Assembly (NCBI GenBank): GCA_900542005.1
Contig: UQLW01000009.1
Location: forward strand, 1 to 64,000
Reading direction: 5' to 3'
Source: an uncultured Eubacteriales bacterium
Lineage (GTDB): Bacteria > Bacillota > Clostridia > Christensenellales > UMGS416
Length of the DNA: 64,000 bases
Below the pieces are notes generated by a model. That model was given only the letters and a program-made list of their open reading frames with translations. It made no database searches and was not told the origin of the DNA. How positions within the stretch are numbered: the stretch's first letter is position 1; every line of letters starts with the position of its first letter. Position numbers and translations under genes: made by a program. This document shows positions 31,753 to 41,183 of the stretch, piece after piece.

Positions 31753-33774
31753 ATGGAGGACAAAAAATTTAAGCTGGTGGCGCCCTATCAGCCTACAGGG
31801 GACCAGCCCCAGGCCATCGACCAGCTGGAAACGGGCCTGGAGGAGGGCCTGGCCCGGCAGGTGCTGCTGGGGGTGACGGGCAGCGGAAAAACCTTTACCA
31901 TGGCCAACATCATCGCCCGGGCTGAGCGTCCGGCGCTGGTGATCGCCCATAATAAAACCCTGGCGGCCCAGCTATGCCAGGAATTCCGCGAGTTTTTCCC
32001 GGAGAACGCGGTGGAATACTTTGTCTCCTATTATGATTATTACCAGCCGGAGGCCTATATCCCCAGCTCTGATACCTATATCGAGAAGGACTCGGCCATT
32101 AACGATGAGATCGACAAGATGCGGCATTCGGCCACCGCCAGCCTCCTGGAGCGGCGGGACGTGATTGTGGTGGCCAGCGTATCCTGCATTTACGGCCTGG
32201 GCGACCCGGAGGAATACCGGGACCTGAGCCTTTCGCTGCGCCTGGACATGCGGATGGACCGGGATGAGCTGCTGGACAAGCTGGTGGCGATCCAATACGA
32301 ACGCAACGACATCAACTTTATCCGCGGCACCTTCCGGGTGCGGGGCGATATTGTGGAAATTTTCCCGGTGGCCAGCAACGATATCGGCGTGCGGGTGGAG
32401 TTTTTCGGCGATACCATCGAGCGGCTGTCGGAATTTGAGGTGCTCACCGGCCATGTAAAGAACCGGATCAACTATACCATCATCTTTCCCGCCAGCCACT
32501 ATGCCACCTCGCCGGAGAAGATGGAGCGGGCCATCGCCATGATCCAGGACGACCTGGTGACCGAGGTGCAGAAGCTGGAGGCTGAAAATAAGCTTTTGGA
32601 GGCGCAGCGGCTGAAGCAGCGTACCGAATACGATATTGAGATGATGCGGGAAATCGGGTATTGCAATGGAATTGAGAACTATTCCCGCTATTTCGACGGC
32701 CGGGCTCCGGGGGAGCCCTCCTATACGCTCCTGGACTTTTTTCCCGACGATTACCTGCTCTTTATCGACGAATCCCATGTGACGCTGCCGCAGATTCGGG
32801 CCATGTATGCCGGCGACCGCTCCCGCAAGGAGATGCTGGTGCAGTATGGCTTCCGCCTTCCGGCGGCCTTTGATAACCGGCCGCTGATGTGGGACGAATT
32901 CCGCCAGCGGATGGGCCAGACCATCTATGTCAGCGCAACGCCCGCCGAGCTGGAGCTGTCTGAAGCGGGGCAGGTGGTGGAGCAGATCATACGGCCCACC
33001 GGCCTGCTGGATCCGGAGATTTCCGTGCGCCCCATCGAGGGGCAGATCGAGGACCTGTACGGCGAGATTACCGCCACTGTGGCGGCGGGCTACCGGGTGC
33101 TGGTGACCACGCTGACCAAGAAGATGGCCGAAAGCCTGACGGAGTACTTCACCGAGCTGGACGTGCGGGTCCGGTATCTGCATTCGGATATCGACACGCT
33201 GGAGCGGCAGGAGATCATCCAGGATTTCCGCAAGGGCGAATTCGACGTGCTGGTGGGCATAAACCTGCTGCGGGAGGGCCTGGATATGCCGGAGGTATCG
33301 CTGGTCGCCATTCTGGACGCGGATAAGGAAGGGTTTTTGCGGTCCACCCGCTCCATGATCCAGACCATCGGACGCGCCGCCCGAAACGCCCAGGGCCGCG
33401 TCATCATGTATGCGGATGTCATGACCGATTCCATGCGCAACGCCATTGACGAGACCAACCGCCGCCGCGGCATCCAAAGCGCCTATAACGAGGCGCACCA
33501 TATTACCCCCCAGAGCATCTATAAGGCGATCCCCGCCCAGCTGCGGGTGACGCTGGAGCCGGAGGAGGAGCGGCCGGCTGGAAAGTCCCGGACAGCCAAA
33601 ACCGGCGCGTCCGCCAGGCGGGCGCCCGCGCCCGAGGCGCCGCGGCCGGCAGGTAAGCGGATGAGCGAGCAGCAGCTGGAGGCGGCGATGAACGAGGCGG
33701 CCATGGCGCTGGATTTTGAAAAGGCAGCCGAATACCGGGATCAATTGCTGGCGCTGCGGGCGCAAAAGAAATAG
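31753..33774 (+). CDS. uvrB: Excinuclease ABC subunit B
   Basis: A 673-residue helicase-like subunit of nucleotide excision repair that verifies damage and recruits UvrC. Walker A GVTGSGKT, the beta-hairpin FVSYYDYYQPEAYIPSSDTY, motif II FIDESHVT, helicase motif VI QTIGRAARN, and a C-terminal UVR motif (AAMALDFEKAAEYRDQLLAL) are all present. The start is ATG 31753 after AAGGAGGG; upstream in-frame sequence covers the promoter and is rejected. uvrA follows after 12 bases. Confidence 0.96.
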   Translation: MEDKKFKLVAPYQPTGDQPQAIDQLETGLEEGLARQVLLGVTGSGKTFTMANIIARAERPALVIAHNKTLAAQLCQEFREFFPENAVEYFVSYYDYYQPEAYIPSSDTYIEKDSAINDEIDKMRHSATASLLERRDVIVVASVSCIYGLGDPEEYRDLSLSLRLDMRMDRDELLDKLVAIQYERNDINFIRGTFRVRGDIVEIFPVASNDIGVRVEFFGDTIERLSEFEVLTGHVKNRINYTIIFPASHYATSPEKMERAIAMIQDDLVTEVQKLEAENKLLEAQRLKQRTEYDIEMMREIGYCNGIENYSRYFDGRAPGEPSYTLLDFFPDDYLLFIDESHVTLPQIRAMYAGDRSRKEMLVQYGFRLPAAFDNRPLMWDEFRQRMGQTIYVSATPAELELSEAGQVVEQIIRPTGLLDPEISVRPIEGQIEDLYGEITATVAAGYRVLVTTLTKKMAESLTEYFTELDVRVRYLHSDIDTLERQEIIQDFRKGEFDVLVGINLLREGLDMPEVSLVAILDADKEGFLRSTRSMIQTIGRAARNAQGRVIMYADVMTDSMRNAIDETNRRRGIQSAYNEAHHITPQSIYKAIPAQLRVTLEPEEERPAGKSRTAKTGASARRAPAPEAPRPAGKRMSEQQLEAAMNEAAMALDFEKAAEYRDQLLALRAQKK

Positions 33775-33786
33775 GAGGAGAAGGCT

Positions 33787-36627
33787 TTGCAGGATTCTAT
33801 CGTGGTAAAGGGTGCCAGGGAGCACAACCTGAAAAATATTGATGTGACCATCCCCAGGAATAAGCTGGTGGTGATTACAGGGCTGTCGGGCTCGGGCAAA
33901 TCATCGCTGGCCTTCGATACCCTGTATGCGGAGGGGCAGCGGCGCTATGTGGAGTCGCTTTCCAGCTATGCCCGCCAGTTCCTGGGGCTGATGGAAAAGC
34001 CGGATGTGGACTATATCGAGGGCCTTTCGCCGGCCATTTCCATCGATCAGAAGACCACCAGCCGCAACCCGCGCTCCACCGTGGGCACGGTTACGGAGAT
34101 TTATGATTATCTCCGCCTGCTGTATGCTCGGGTGGGGACGCCCCACTGCCCCAAGTGCGGCCGGGTGATTCACCAGCAGACGGTGGATCAGATGGTGGAT
34201 AAGCTGCTGGAGCTGCCGGAGGGCAGCCGCGTACACCTGCTGGCCCCGGTGGTGCGGGGGCGCAAGGGCGAGTATGTCCAGCTGCTGGACGACCTTTCCC
34301 GCCAGGGGTATGCCCGGGTACGCGTCGATGGAACCTATTACGAATTCGGGGAGAAGATCCCGATGGCCAAGACCAAGAAGCACCAGATCGAGGTGGTGGT
34401 GGATCGGGTCATCATCCGGCATGACGCCGAATCGGCCAAGGCGGCCCACCGGCGGCTGGCCGATTCCCTGGAGACGGCCATGAAGCTTTCTGACGGGCTG
34501 GTGCTGGCCGCTGTACAGGATGGGGAGGAGATCACCTTCTCGGCCAACTATGCCTGCACCCATTGCGGGATCTCCATTGAGGAGATTACGCCCCGGATGT
34601 TTTCCTTCAACAGCCCCTTCGGCGCATGCCCCACCTGCTCGGGCCTGGGCATCCTGATGAAGATGGATCCGGAGCTTATGGTGGACGACTGGAATAAATC
34701 GCTGGGCGGCGGCGCGCTTTCGGTGATGGGCTCGTCGGGAGAGGACGCCTCCATGACCGCCGCAATCTTCCGGGCCCTGGGCAGCCGGTACGGGTTTACC
34801 CTGGAGACGCCGCTAAAGGACTTCACCCAGCAGCAGCGCCAGGTTCTGTTCTGGGGCACGGGCGAGGAGAAGATCGAGGTGGTCTATGACCGCGCCTATG
34901 GCTCCGGGAAGTATCAGATGGCCTATGAAGGCATCGTGCCCATGATGGAGCGGCGCTACCATCAGACCCAGAGCCAGGGGATGAAGGAATACTATGAATC
35001 GCTGATGAGCCAGCTCCCCTGCCCGGACTGCGGCGGGAAGCGGCTGCGCAGGGAGGCCCGGGCGGTCACCGTGGGCGATATGGCCCTTTGCGACCTGACG
35101 GAGCTGTCGGTGGTGGAGGAGCTGGCCTTTTTCGAGGGGCTGGCGCTTACGCAGACGCAGCGGCTCATTGCCGACCAGATCCTGAAGGAGATCCGTTCGC
35201 GCCTGGGCTTTCTGCGGGACGTGGGCCTGGAATACCTGACCCTGGCCCGGTCGGCCGGCAGCCTTTCCGGCGGCGAGGCCCAGCGCATCCGGCTGGCCAC
35301 GCAGATCGGGTCGGCGCTGACCGGCGTGTTATATATCCTGGATGAGCCTTCCATCGGCCTGCATCAGCGGGACAACGCCCGGCTGCTGGCGGCGCTCAAG
35401 GGCCTGCGGGATTTGGGCAATTCGCTGCTGGTGGTGGAGCACGACGAGGAAACCATGCTGGAGTCGGACTACCTGCTGGATATCGGGCCCGGCCCCGGCG
35501 TGCATGGCGGGCAGGTTGTCTCCCAGGGTACGCCCCAGCAGGTCATGGCTGACGAGCGCTCCATCACCGGTAATTTCCTGTCCGGCCGCCGGAAGATCGC
35601 CATCCCTGCCCAGCGGCGCGCCTGCGATGGCCGCTGGCTGACCGTGCGCGGGGCGCGGCAGAACAACCTGAAGAATATCGACGCGGCGATCCCGCTGGGG
35701 CTGTTTACGGTGGTTACAGGCGTCTCCGGGTCGGGTAAGTCCAGCCTGGTCAATGAGATCGTCCATAAGACGCTGGCGCGGGACCTGAACCGCGCCAAGG
35801 TCAAGCCCGGCCTGTGCGGCGGCGTGGAAGGGCTGGATCAGCTGGATAAGGTAATCGCCATCGACCAGTCGCCCATCGGCCGCACGCCCCGGTCCAATCC
35901 GGCCACCTATACCGGCGCCTTTGACCTGATCCGCAGCCTCTTTGCCGAAACCATGGACGCCAAGGCCCGGGGCTATAAGGCGGGCCGCTTCAGCTTTAAT
36001 ACCAAGGGCGGACGCTGCGAGGCCTGCAACGGCGACGGCATCATCAAAATCGAGATGCACTTCCTGCCGGATGTCTATGTGCCCTGCGAGGTCTGCAAGG
36101 GCCAGCGGTACAACCGGGAGACGCTGGAGGTGCGCTATAAAGGCAAGAATATTGCCGATGTGCTGGATATGACGGTGGAGGAGGCGGTGGAGTTCTTTGG
36201 CCCCCTGCCGCGGATCGAGAATAAAATCCGCACGCTGTACGATGTGGGGCTGGGCTATATTAAGCTGGGCCAGCCCTCCACCCAGCTATCCGGCGGCGAG
36301 GCGCAGCGCATCAAGCTGGCCACGGAGCTCTCCCGCCGGGGGACCGGACGCACGGTTTATATCCTGGACGAGCCGACCACCGGCCTGCACACCGCCGACG
36401 TGGAGCGGCTGATCGATATCCTGCAGAAGCTGACCGACCAGGGCAATACGGTCATTGTGATCGAGCATAACCTGGATGTCATCAAGACCGCCGATTATAT
36501 CATCGACCTGGGCCCCGAGGGCGGGGATAAGGGCGGGACGATTGTCGCGGCCGGCACGCCGGAGGAAATCGCCGCCTGTCCCGCATCCCATACCGGCCAA
36601 TTCCTGAAAAAGGCGCTGGAGCGCTAG
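33787..36627 (+). CDS. uvrA: Excinuclease ABC subunit A
   Basis: A 946-residue ATPase with two ABC modules: Walker A GLSGSGKSS and GVSGSGKSS, and two signature motifs (SLSGGEAQRIRLATQIG and QLSGGEAQRIKLATEL). Zinc-module cysteines are present (CTHCG...CPTCSG and CEACNG...CEVCKG). It scans DNA for damage and loads UvrB. The start is TTG 33787 with GGAGGAG six bases upstream; the product begins MQDSIVVKGAREHNLKN. Confidence 0.96.
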   Translation: MQDSIVVKGAREHNLKNIDVTIPRNKLVVITGLSGSGKSSLAFDTLYAEGQRRYVESLSSYARQFLGLMEKPDVDYIEGLSPAISIDQKTTSRNPRSTVGTVTEIYDYLRLLYARVGTPHCPKCGRVIHQQTVDQMVDKLLELPEGSRVHLLAPVVRGRKGEYVQLLDDLSRQGYARVRVDGTYYEFGEKIPMAKTKKHQIEVVVDRVIIRHDAESAKAAHRRLADSLETAMKLSDGLVLAAVQDGEEITFSANYACTHCGISIEEITPRMFSFNSPFGACPTCSGLGILMKMDPELMVDDWNKSLGGGALSVMGSSGEDASMTAAIFRALGSRYGFTLETPLKDFTQQQRQVLFWGTGEEKIEVVYDRAYGSGKYQMAYEGIVPMMERRYHQTQSQGMKEYYESLMSQLPCPDCGGKRLRREARAVTVGDMALCDLTELSVVEELAFFEGLALTQTQRLIADQILKEIRSRLGFLRDVGLEYLTLARSAGSLSGGEAQRIRLATQIGSALTGVLYILDEPSIGLHQRDNARLLAALKGLRDLGNSLLVVEHDEETMLESDYLLDIGPGPGVHGGQVVSQGTPQQVMADERSITGNFLSGRRKIAIPAQRRACDGRWLTVRGARQNNLKNIDAAIPLGLFTVVTGVSGSGKSSLVNEIVHKTLARDLNRAKVKPGLCGGVEGLDQLDKVIAIDQSPIGRTPRSNPATYTGAFDLIRSLFAETMDAKARGYKAGRFSFNTKGGRCEACNGDGIIKIEMHFLPDVYVPCEVCKGQRYNRETLEVRYKGKNIADVLDMTVEEAVEFFGPLPRIENKIRTLYDVGLGYIKLGQPSTQLSGGEAQRIKLATELSRRGTGRTVYILDEPTTGLHTADVERLIDILQKLTDQGNTVIVIEHNLDVIKTADYIIDLGPEGGDKGGTIVAAGTPEEIAACPASHTGQFLKKALER

Positions 36628-36667
36628 GCGGACGGATGCTGTATTGATCGGCGGAAGGAGGAAACAG

Positions 36668-37267
36668 ATGCAGGATATACCGCGCTGCGCCTGGTGCCAG
36701 GACGGCGGGCCGATGCAGGCCTATCACGATGAGGAATGGGGCGTGCCCGTGGACGACGACCGGCGGCATTTTGAATACCTGATGATGGAAGTGATGCAGT
36801 GCGGCCTGAGCTGGCGCTTGATGCTGGAGCGGCGGGAGGCGTTCCGCCAGGCCTTCGACGGCTTTGACTATGAGCGGATCGCCGCCTACGGCCCAGGAGA
36901 GGAGGCGCGTATCCTTCGGGCGCCCGGCATGATCCGTTCGCCGGGCAAAATTCGGGCGGTGATCCAAAATGCCCGGGTCTATGAGGGTATCCTGCAGGAA
37001 TACGGCAGCTTTGCGGCATACCTGGCCGCCTTTGCCGGGGACAGGCCCCGGCGCTATCCGGCGCACGCCGATACAGGCTGCGCCCGCAACGCGCTGTCCG
37101 ACCGCATCAGCGCCGACCTGCGCCGCCGCGGTATGAAATATCTGGGCCCGGTTACCGTGTATGCGCATCTGCAGGCCAGCGGCGTCATCAACGATCACGA
37201 GCCTGGATGCCGCCGCGGTCAGTGGCTTCAGGAACGGTATCCCTGCGTCATCTGTGAAGAAACATAA
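36668..37267 (+). CDS. tag: DNA-3-methyladenine glycosylase I
   Basis: A 199-residue base-excision enzyme removing 3-methyladenine. Motifs: RCAWCQDGGPMQAYHDEEWG (zinc ligands Cys and His), GLSWRLMLERREAFRQAF, and the C-terminal zinc pair VINDHEPGC. AAGGAGG precedes ATG 36668. Its position after uvrBA suggests a DNA-repair transcript, perhaps partly under the same LexA box. Confidence 0.9.
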   Translation: MQDIPRCAWCQDGGPMQAYHDEEWGVPVDDDRRHFEYLMMEVMQCGLSWRLMLERREAFRQAFDGFDYERIAAYGPGEEARILRAPGMIRSPGKIRAVIQNARVYEGILQEYGSFAAYLAAFAGDRPRRYPAHADTGCARNALSDRISADLRRRGMKYLGPVTVYAHLQASGVINDHEPGCRRGQWLQERYPCVICEET

Positions 37268-37274
37268 AGGAAAA

Positions 37275-37316
37275 GGCAGTCCGCTGCGGAAAACTCCTGC
37301 GGGCTGCCTTGCTTTA
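37275..37316. terminator. Bidirectional terminator between tag and the DUF4363 gene
   Basis: GGCAGTCCGC...GCGGGCTGCC hairpin with a T-rich tail on each strand. Confidence 0.8.
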
Positions 37317-37730
37317 TAGGTATATGGCGTGGCCGGGCGGGCTGCCGCCCCGGATGAGGTTCTCCCAGCTGACCTCGACGCCGGCTGAAAGCCCCTCATA
37401 GGCCAGCTCTAGCGTGTCCAGCGTGACCAACGCCAGCGATATGTCGCGGCGTGATACCAAAGTAGAGAGCTGCCGCGTGGCCGTTTCAATGGCCTCGATC
37501 TGGCTATGCTCCACCAGGCGGGCCAGCAGCGGCGCATATTCGTCAAGGCAGCCCTCCAATTGGGCCAGCAGCGCATCGGCCTGCGGCCAGTCCTCCTGCT
37601 GCACCGCTTCGCGGGTCTGCTGGGTGAGGGAAGCGCCCTGTTGGGCGATTTCCCCCAGCTGGCTTTGCCCCCACCAGTCGAAGAGGACCACGCAGAGAAT
37701 GGTGGCGGCCAGGACAAGATAGCTCCTCAT
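37314..37730 (-). CDS. DUF4363-family membrane-anchored protein
   Basis: A 138-residue protein with one N-terminal membrane helix (about 4-20) and an otherwise helical extracellular part (ALLAQLEGCLDEYAPLLARL). It matches the DUF4363 pattern of small proteins paired with DUF421 membrane proteins. It overlaps the upstream DUF421 gene by 4 bases. Function unknown; the pair is frequent in spore formers. Confidence 0.75.
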   Translation of the reverse strand: MRSYLVLAATILCVVLFDWWGQSQLGEIAQQGASLTQQTREAVQQEDWPQADALLAQLEGCLDEYAPLLARLVEHSQIEAIETATRQLSTLVSRRDISLALVTLDTLELAYEGLSAGVEVSWENLIRGGSPPGHAIYL

Positions 37731-38410
37731 GGCCGCACCCTGGCCGGCGCGCCCTGCATGGCGCCCACAACGGCCAATTCGCCCTTTTCGTCAACCGAAG
37801 CATAGGCTACGTCCTTGAGGCGGGCATATCCCTGCCGCTGCAGCTGCCGTGTCAGCCAGCCGGCGTCATAACCCGCCAGCGACAGGGCGTTTTTTTGTAT
37901 CTTGCCGTCCAGCACCAGCAGATAGGGCATACAGGGCTCCTCCGGCGGCTGGGGCGGTTCGGCGGCTTCGGACTTCTCCAGGATGCTGAGGCTGCCATCG
38001 GTCTCCAGCACCGCGTATTCCACCTGGGAAGCGTCGAAAATTCCCGAAGCGCGCAGCTGGCTCATCAGGTCGGCGAAATTGTACCGCGTACGCCGCATGA
38101 CGTCCAGGTTAATCTGGCCCTTATAGATGAGGATGATGGGCTGCCCGCAGACCGTATTGCGGATCCGGGCGCTCTTTTGGATGACGATGGAAAGCATCAC
38201 GTGCACCGTCAGGAGCGACAGGATCGCCAGGATCCCCGTGTACAGCGGCACCCCCACATTGGCCATGGGACCGGAGGCCAGGTTAGCCAGCAGCATGGAA
38301 ATGACAAGCTCAAAGGGCTGCATCTGCCCCAACTCCCGCTTGCCCATCAGCCGGGTTACGATGAGCACGACAAAGTAGAGGATCAGCGCCCGCAGGCAGA
38401 TCACCAGCAA
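37727..38410 (-). CDS. DUF421 (YetF/YrbG-like) membrane protein
   Basis: A 227-residue protein with three N-terminal membrane helices (residues 1-85, including RLMGKRELGQMQPFELVISM) and a soluble C-terminal domain with LIYKGQINLDVMRRTRYNFA. These are conserved features of DUF421 proteins, whose role may relate to spore membrane properties. Translationally coupled to the DUF4363 gene. Confidence 0.88.
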   Translation of the reverse strand: MLVICLRALILYFVVLIVTRLMGKRELGQMQPFELVISMLLANLASGPMANVGVPLYTGILAILSLLTVHVMLSIVIQKSARIRNTVCGQPIILIYKGQINLDVMRRTRYNFADLMSQLRASGIFDASQVEYAVLETDGSLSILEKSEAAEPPQPPEEPCMPYLLVLDGKIQKNALSLAGYDAGWLTRQLQRQGYARLKDVAYASVDEKGELAVVGAMQGAPARVRP

Positions 38411-38482
38411 AGGTATTCCCTCCTTTTTCCTTATGATGGGCGAAAGGAGGGAAAATCATGCAGGGAGACGGCGGTAGATAAA

Positions 38483-38510
38483 AGCGCGCGCCTTATAAAA
38501 GGCGCGCGCT
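38483..38510 (-). terminator. Terminator of the glycogen operon
   Basis: AGCGCGCGCCTT...AAGGCGCGCGCT hairpin just after glgA on the minus strand, followed by TTTTATC. Confidence 0.85.
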
Positions 38511-38527
38511 CCGTATGGATCGAAGGG

Positions 38528-40018
38528 TTACAGCGTCTTGAGGCCTTCATAGACCTCGATATAGGCCAATGCCGGCTGTCGCCAGCTGAAATCCTTGGCC
38601 ATAGCCCGCCGCGCCATAGCCTCCCAGGAGGGGCGGTCATGGTGATAGACATCATAGGCCCATTCGATGACGTGGAGCATATCATGGGCGTTATAATGGT
38701 CGAAGGAGAACCCGTCACCCTCCTGCGTGAACTGGTTATAGGGCTCTACGGTATCCTTCAGGCCGCCGGTTTCCCGCACCAGGGGCAGCGCACCGTAGCG
38801 CATGGCCATCATCTGGGACAGGCCGCAGGGCTCAAAGGCCGAGGGCATCAGGAAGAGATCGCAGGAGGCGTAAATCTTCTGGGCCAGGGCTACATCGAAC
38901 AGGATGAAGGAGCGTACCTGGCTGCGGTAGTCGCCCTCCAGCTGACGGAAGAAATCCTCATGGGTCTTGCGCTCTCCGGGCGCCGCAGCCTGGGTTCCCA
39001 GCAGGACGAACTGCACGTCCAGCCGCAGCACATCACGGATGACGCACTCGATAAGATCCAGCCCTTTCTGATTATCCAGGCGGGAGATAAAGCCGATCAT
39101 CAGCTTATCCGTCCCCTCGGGCAGGGCATATTCATGTTGGAAGGCCAGCTTGTTGGCCATTTTGCCGTCGTAATCGCTGAAAGGGTGGGCCAGGTGCACG
39201 TCCCGGGCGGGATTGACCGCGTCCATATCCAGGCCGTTGACAATACCGGTCAGCTTATAGGAGAAGCGGTTCAGCACCCCATCCAGCCCCTCGCCATACC
39301 AAAGGGTCCGGATCTCCCGGGCATAGGTGGGCGAAACGGTGGTAATGGCGTCGGAGAAATACAGCGCGGCCTTCATGAGGTTCACGTCGCCATAGAATTC
39401 CAGCTCTTCGCTTTGGGCCAGGCCGGCTGGCAGCCCCAGAAGATCCGGCACCACCGAGGCGGGAAAGCGCCCCTGGAAGCGCAGGTTGTGAATGGTGAAA
39501 ACCGTATGGATCGCCTGATAGGCCGGCTGCGCGGCATAGCTATAATGCAGAAGAAGCGGAATGGCCGCCGTTTGCCAGTCGTGGCAGTGGATGATATCCA
39601 CGCCGCCCATATAGGGAATGGCCGCCAGCACGCACTGGCAGAAAAAGATATAGCGCTCGGCCTCGTCGTAGTAGCCGTAGAGCTGGTCCCGGTCAAAGTA
39701 GTAGGGATTATCCACGAAATAGAAGGGGATCCCCTCCGCACCGGTCAGCATGCACAGGCGGCACTCCTGATGACGCCAGCCTACGGTAACGGTGAAATGG
39801 GCGACCAGCTTCATCTGATCGCGGAATTGGGTGCGCTGGGCCCGAAGCCGGTCGTTGGGCGCGCCTTCCACGTCCAGCATGAAGCTGTATAGGGGGAGGA
39901 TGACCGAGACATCCTGGCCGGCGTGTTTCAGCGCCTGGGGAAGGGAACCAATCACGTCGCCCAGGCCGCCGCTTTTGGCATAGGGAGCGGCTTCCGAGGC
40001 TGCAAATAGGATGCGCAT
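38528..40018 (-). CDS. glgA: Glycogen synthase (ADP-glucose)
   Basis: A 496-residue GT5 enzyme that adds glucose from ADP-glucose to growing glycogen. The KxGGL motif (AKSGGLGDVIGSLP), DIIHCHDWQTAAIP, and the C-terminal MPSAFEPCGLSQMMAMRYG with the catalytic Glu are present. I choose ATG 40018 (MRILFAASE) because AAAGGAG lies eight bases upstream; a GTG three codons earlier is too close to it. Last gene of the glgBCDA operon. Confidence 0.95.
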   Translation of the reverse strand: MRILFAASEAAPYAKSGGLGDVIGSLPQALKHAGQDVSVILPLYSFMLDVEGAPNDRLRAQRTQFRDQMKLVAHFTVTVGWRHQECRLCMLTGAEGIPFYFVDNPYYFDRDQLYGYYDEAERYIFFCQCVLAAIPYMGGVDIIHCHDWQTAAIPLLLHYSYAAQPAYQAIHTVFTIHNLRFQGRFPASVVPDLLGLPAGLAQSEELEFYGDVNLMKAALYFSDAITTVSPTYAREIRTLWYGEGLDGVLNRFSYKLTGIVNGLDMDAVNPARDVHLAHPFSDYDGKMANKLAFQHEYALPEGTDKLMIGFISRLDNQKGLDLIECVIRDVLRLDVQFVLLGTQAAAPGERKTHEDFFRQLEGDYRSQVRSFILFDVALAQKIYASCDLFLMPSAFEPCGLSQMMAMRYGALPLVRETGGLKDTVEPYNQFTQEGDGFSFDHYNAHDMLHVIEWAYDVYHHDRPSWEAMARRAMAKDFSWRQPALAYIEVYEGLKTL

Positions 40019-40055
40019 GTCCTTCACTCCTTTCAGTTAACTCTGGGAGAAACGG

Positions 40056-41168
40056 CTAAATTTTGACGCCCTTGCCCAATACGACGGGATTTTCCGGCGT
40101 TCCCTGCAGCACCACATCGTCGGAGATGGTCACCATCCGGTCCAGGATGACATTTTCCAGGATGACATTGCGGCCGATGCTGCAATCCTCCATGATGATG
40201 GAGCCGTTGACGGTGGTCCCGGTGCCGATGCTGTTATGGCGGAAGATCACCGAGCTGTTGAGATAGCCCTCTACGGTGCAGCCGCTGGCCACAAGGGAAT
40301 TGACGACCTGGGCATTCTTGGTATATCGGGTGGGCGGGTTATCCTTCATCTTGGTGCTGATCCAGCGCTCCGGGTTGAAAAGGCGGCTGGTAATGACCGG
40401 GTTGAGCATATCCATGCTGGCCGTATAATAGCTCTGGATGGAATTGATCTTCCGGAAATAGCCGGGATAATCGAAGAAATACACCTTCAGCTCGCCGATA
40501 TAGCGGGCGATCACGTCGATCAGGTCATAGCTGCGGGTGGTCAGCGAGTCGCGGATAGCCCGGGTGAGAAGGCTGCCGCGGATAATCATCATATCGAGAT
40601 ACACCCGGTCAAAGCCCTGGTTGTTGTTGTCGGAAAGGCCGACCACGCGGTTTCCCTCGCCGCCCTGGATGCCCACATCGTCGCCGGATTGATCCAGCGC
40701 CGACACAATCCGCTTGGTCACCAGGGTTACGTCGGCGTCCGTCTCCGTGTGCTGGCGCATGACGGGCGCCAGGTCGATGTTGCAGACCATGTTGCTGGCG
40801 CTGATGACGAGGTCGGAATAGGTGTTGCGGCTGAAGAGGCCGAAATTATCATAGAAATCCGCCAGGTTGATGCGGGTGGTCCGGTTCCCCATATAGTTGG
40901 GCACACCGCCCTGAAGGATGATGAGGTCCTGGCTCTTGCGGGCCATGGACCACTCCTGGCCGGTACCGATGTGGTCGATCAGCGAGCGGTATTTGTTGGA
41001 GGCGAATACGCCGATCTTATCGATTTTGCTGTTGACCATGTTGGACAGGGCGAAATCGATGAGGCGGTAGCGGCTGGCAAAGGGGAGGGTGATGACGGAA
41101 CGAATTTCCGTAAGCGCGCCCAGGTCGATGCTGGGATTGTTGAGGATAATGCCCATAGTCGGTTTCAT
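40056..41168 (-). CDS. glgD: Glucose-1-phosphate adenylyltransferase-like subunit GlgD
   Basis: A 370-residue paralogue of GlgC. It keeps the nucleotidyltransferase fold (FASRYRLIDFALSNMVNSKI) and a C-terminal left-handed beta-helix (VEGYLNSSVIFRHNSIGTGT), but the N-terminal glycine-rich loop is replaced by ILNNPSIDLGALTEIRS. That matches GlgD, a regulatory partner that stimulates GlgC in Bacillota. It lies 15 bases after glgC in the operon. Confidence 0.93.
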   Translation of the reverse strand: MKPTMGIILNNPSIDLGALTEIRSVITLPFASRYRLIDFALSNMVNSKIDKIGVFASNKYRSLIDHIGTGQEWSMARKSQDLIILQGGVPNYMGNRTTRINLADFYDNFGLFSRNTYSDLVISASNMVCNIDLAPVMRQHTETDADVTLVTKRIVSALDQSGDDVGIQGGEGNRVVGLSDNNNQGFDRVYLDMMIIRGSLLTRAIRDSLTTRSYDLIDVIARYIGELKVYFFDYPGYFRKINSIQSYYTASMDMLNPVITSRLFNPERWISTKMKDNPPTRYTKNAQVVNSLVASGCTVEGYLNSSVIFRHNSIGTGTTVNGSIIMEDCSIGRNVILENVILDRMVTISDDVVLQGTPENPVVLGKGVKI

Positions 41169-41183
41169 ATTCGTTCCCTCCTT

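Noticed and set aside
31972..33825. 617-codon open frame on the minus strand across uvrB
   Set aside because: It is antisense to a complete uvrB with all motifs, and its composition (His/Gln/Leu-rich, no domain) is that of a shadow of GC-rich coding DNA.
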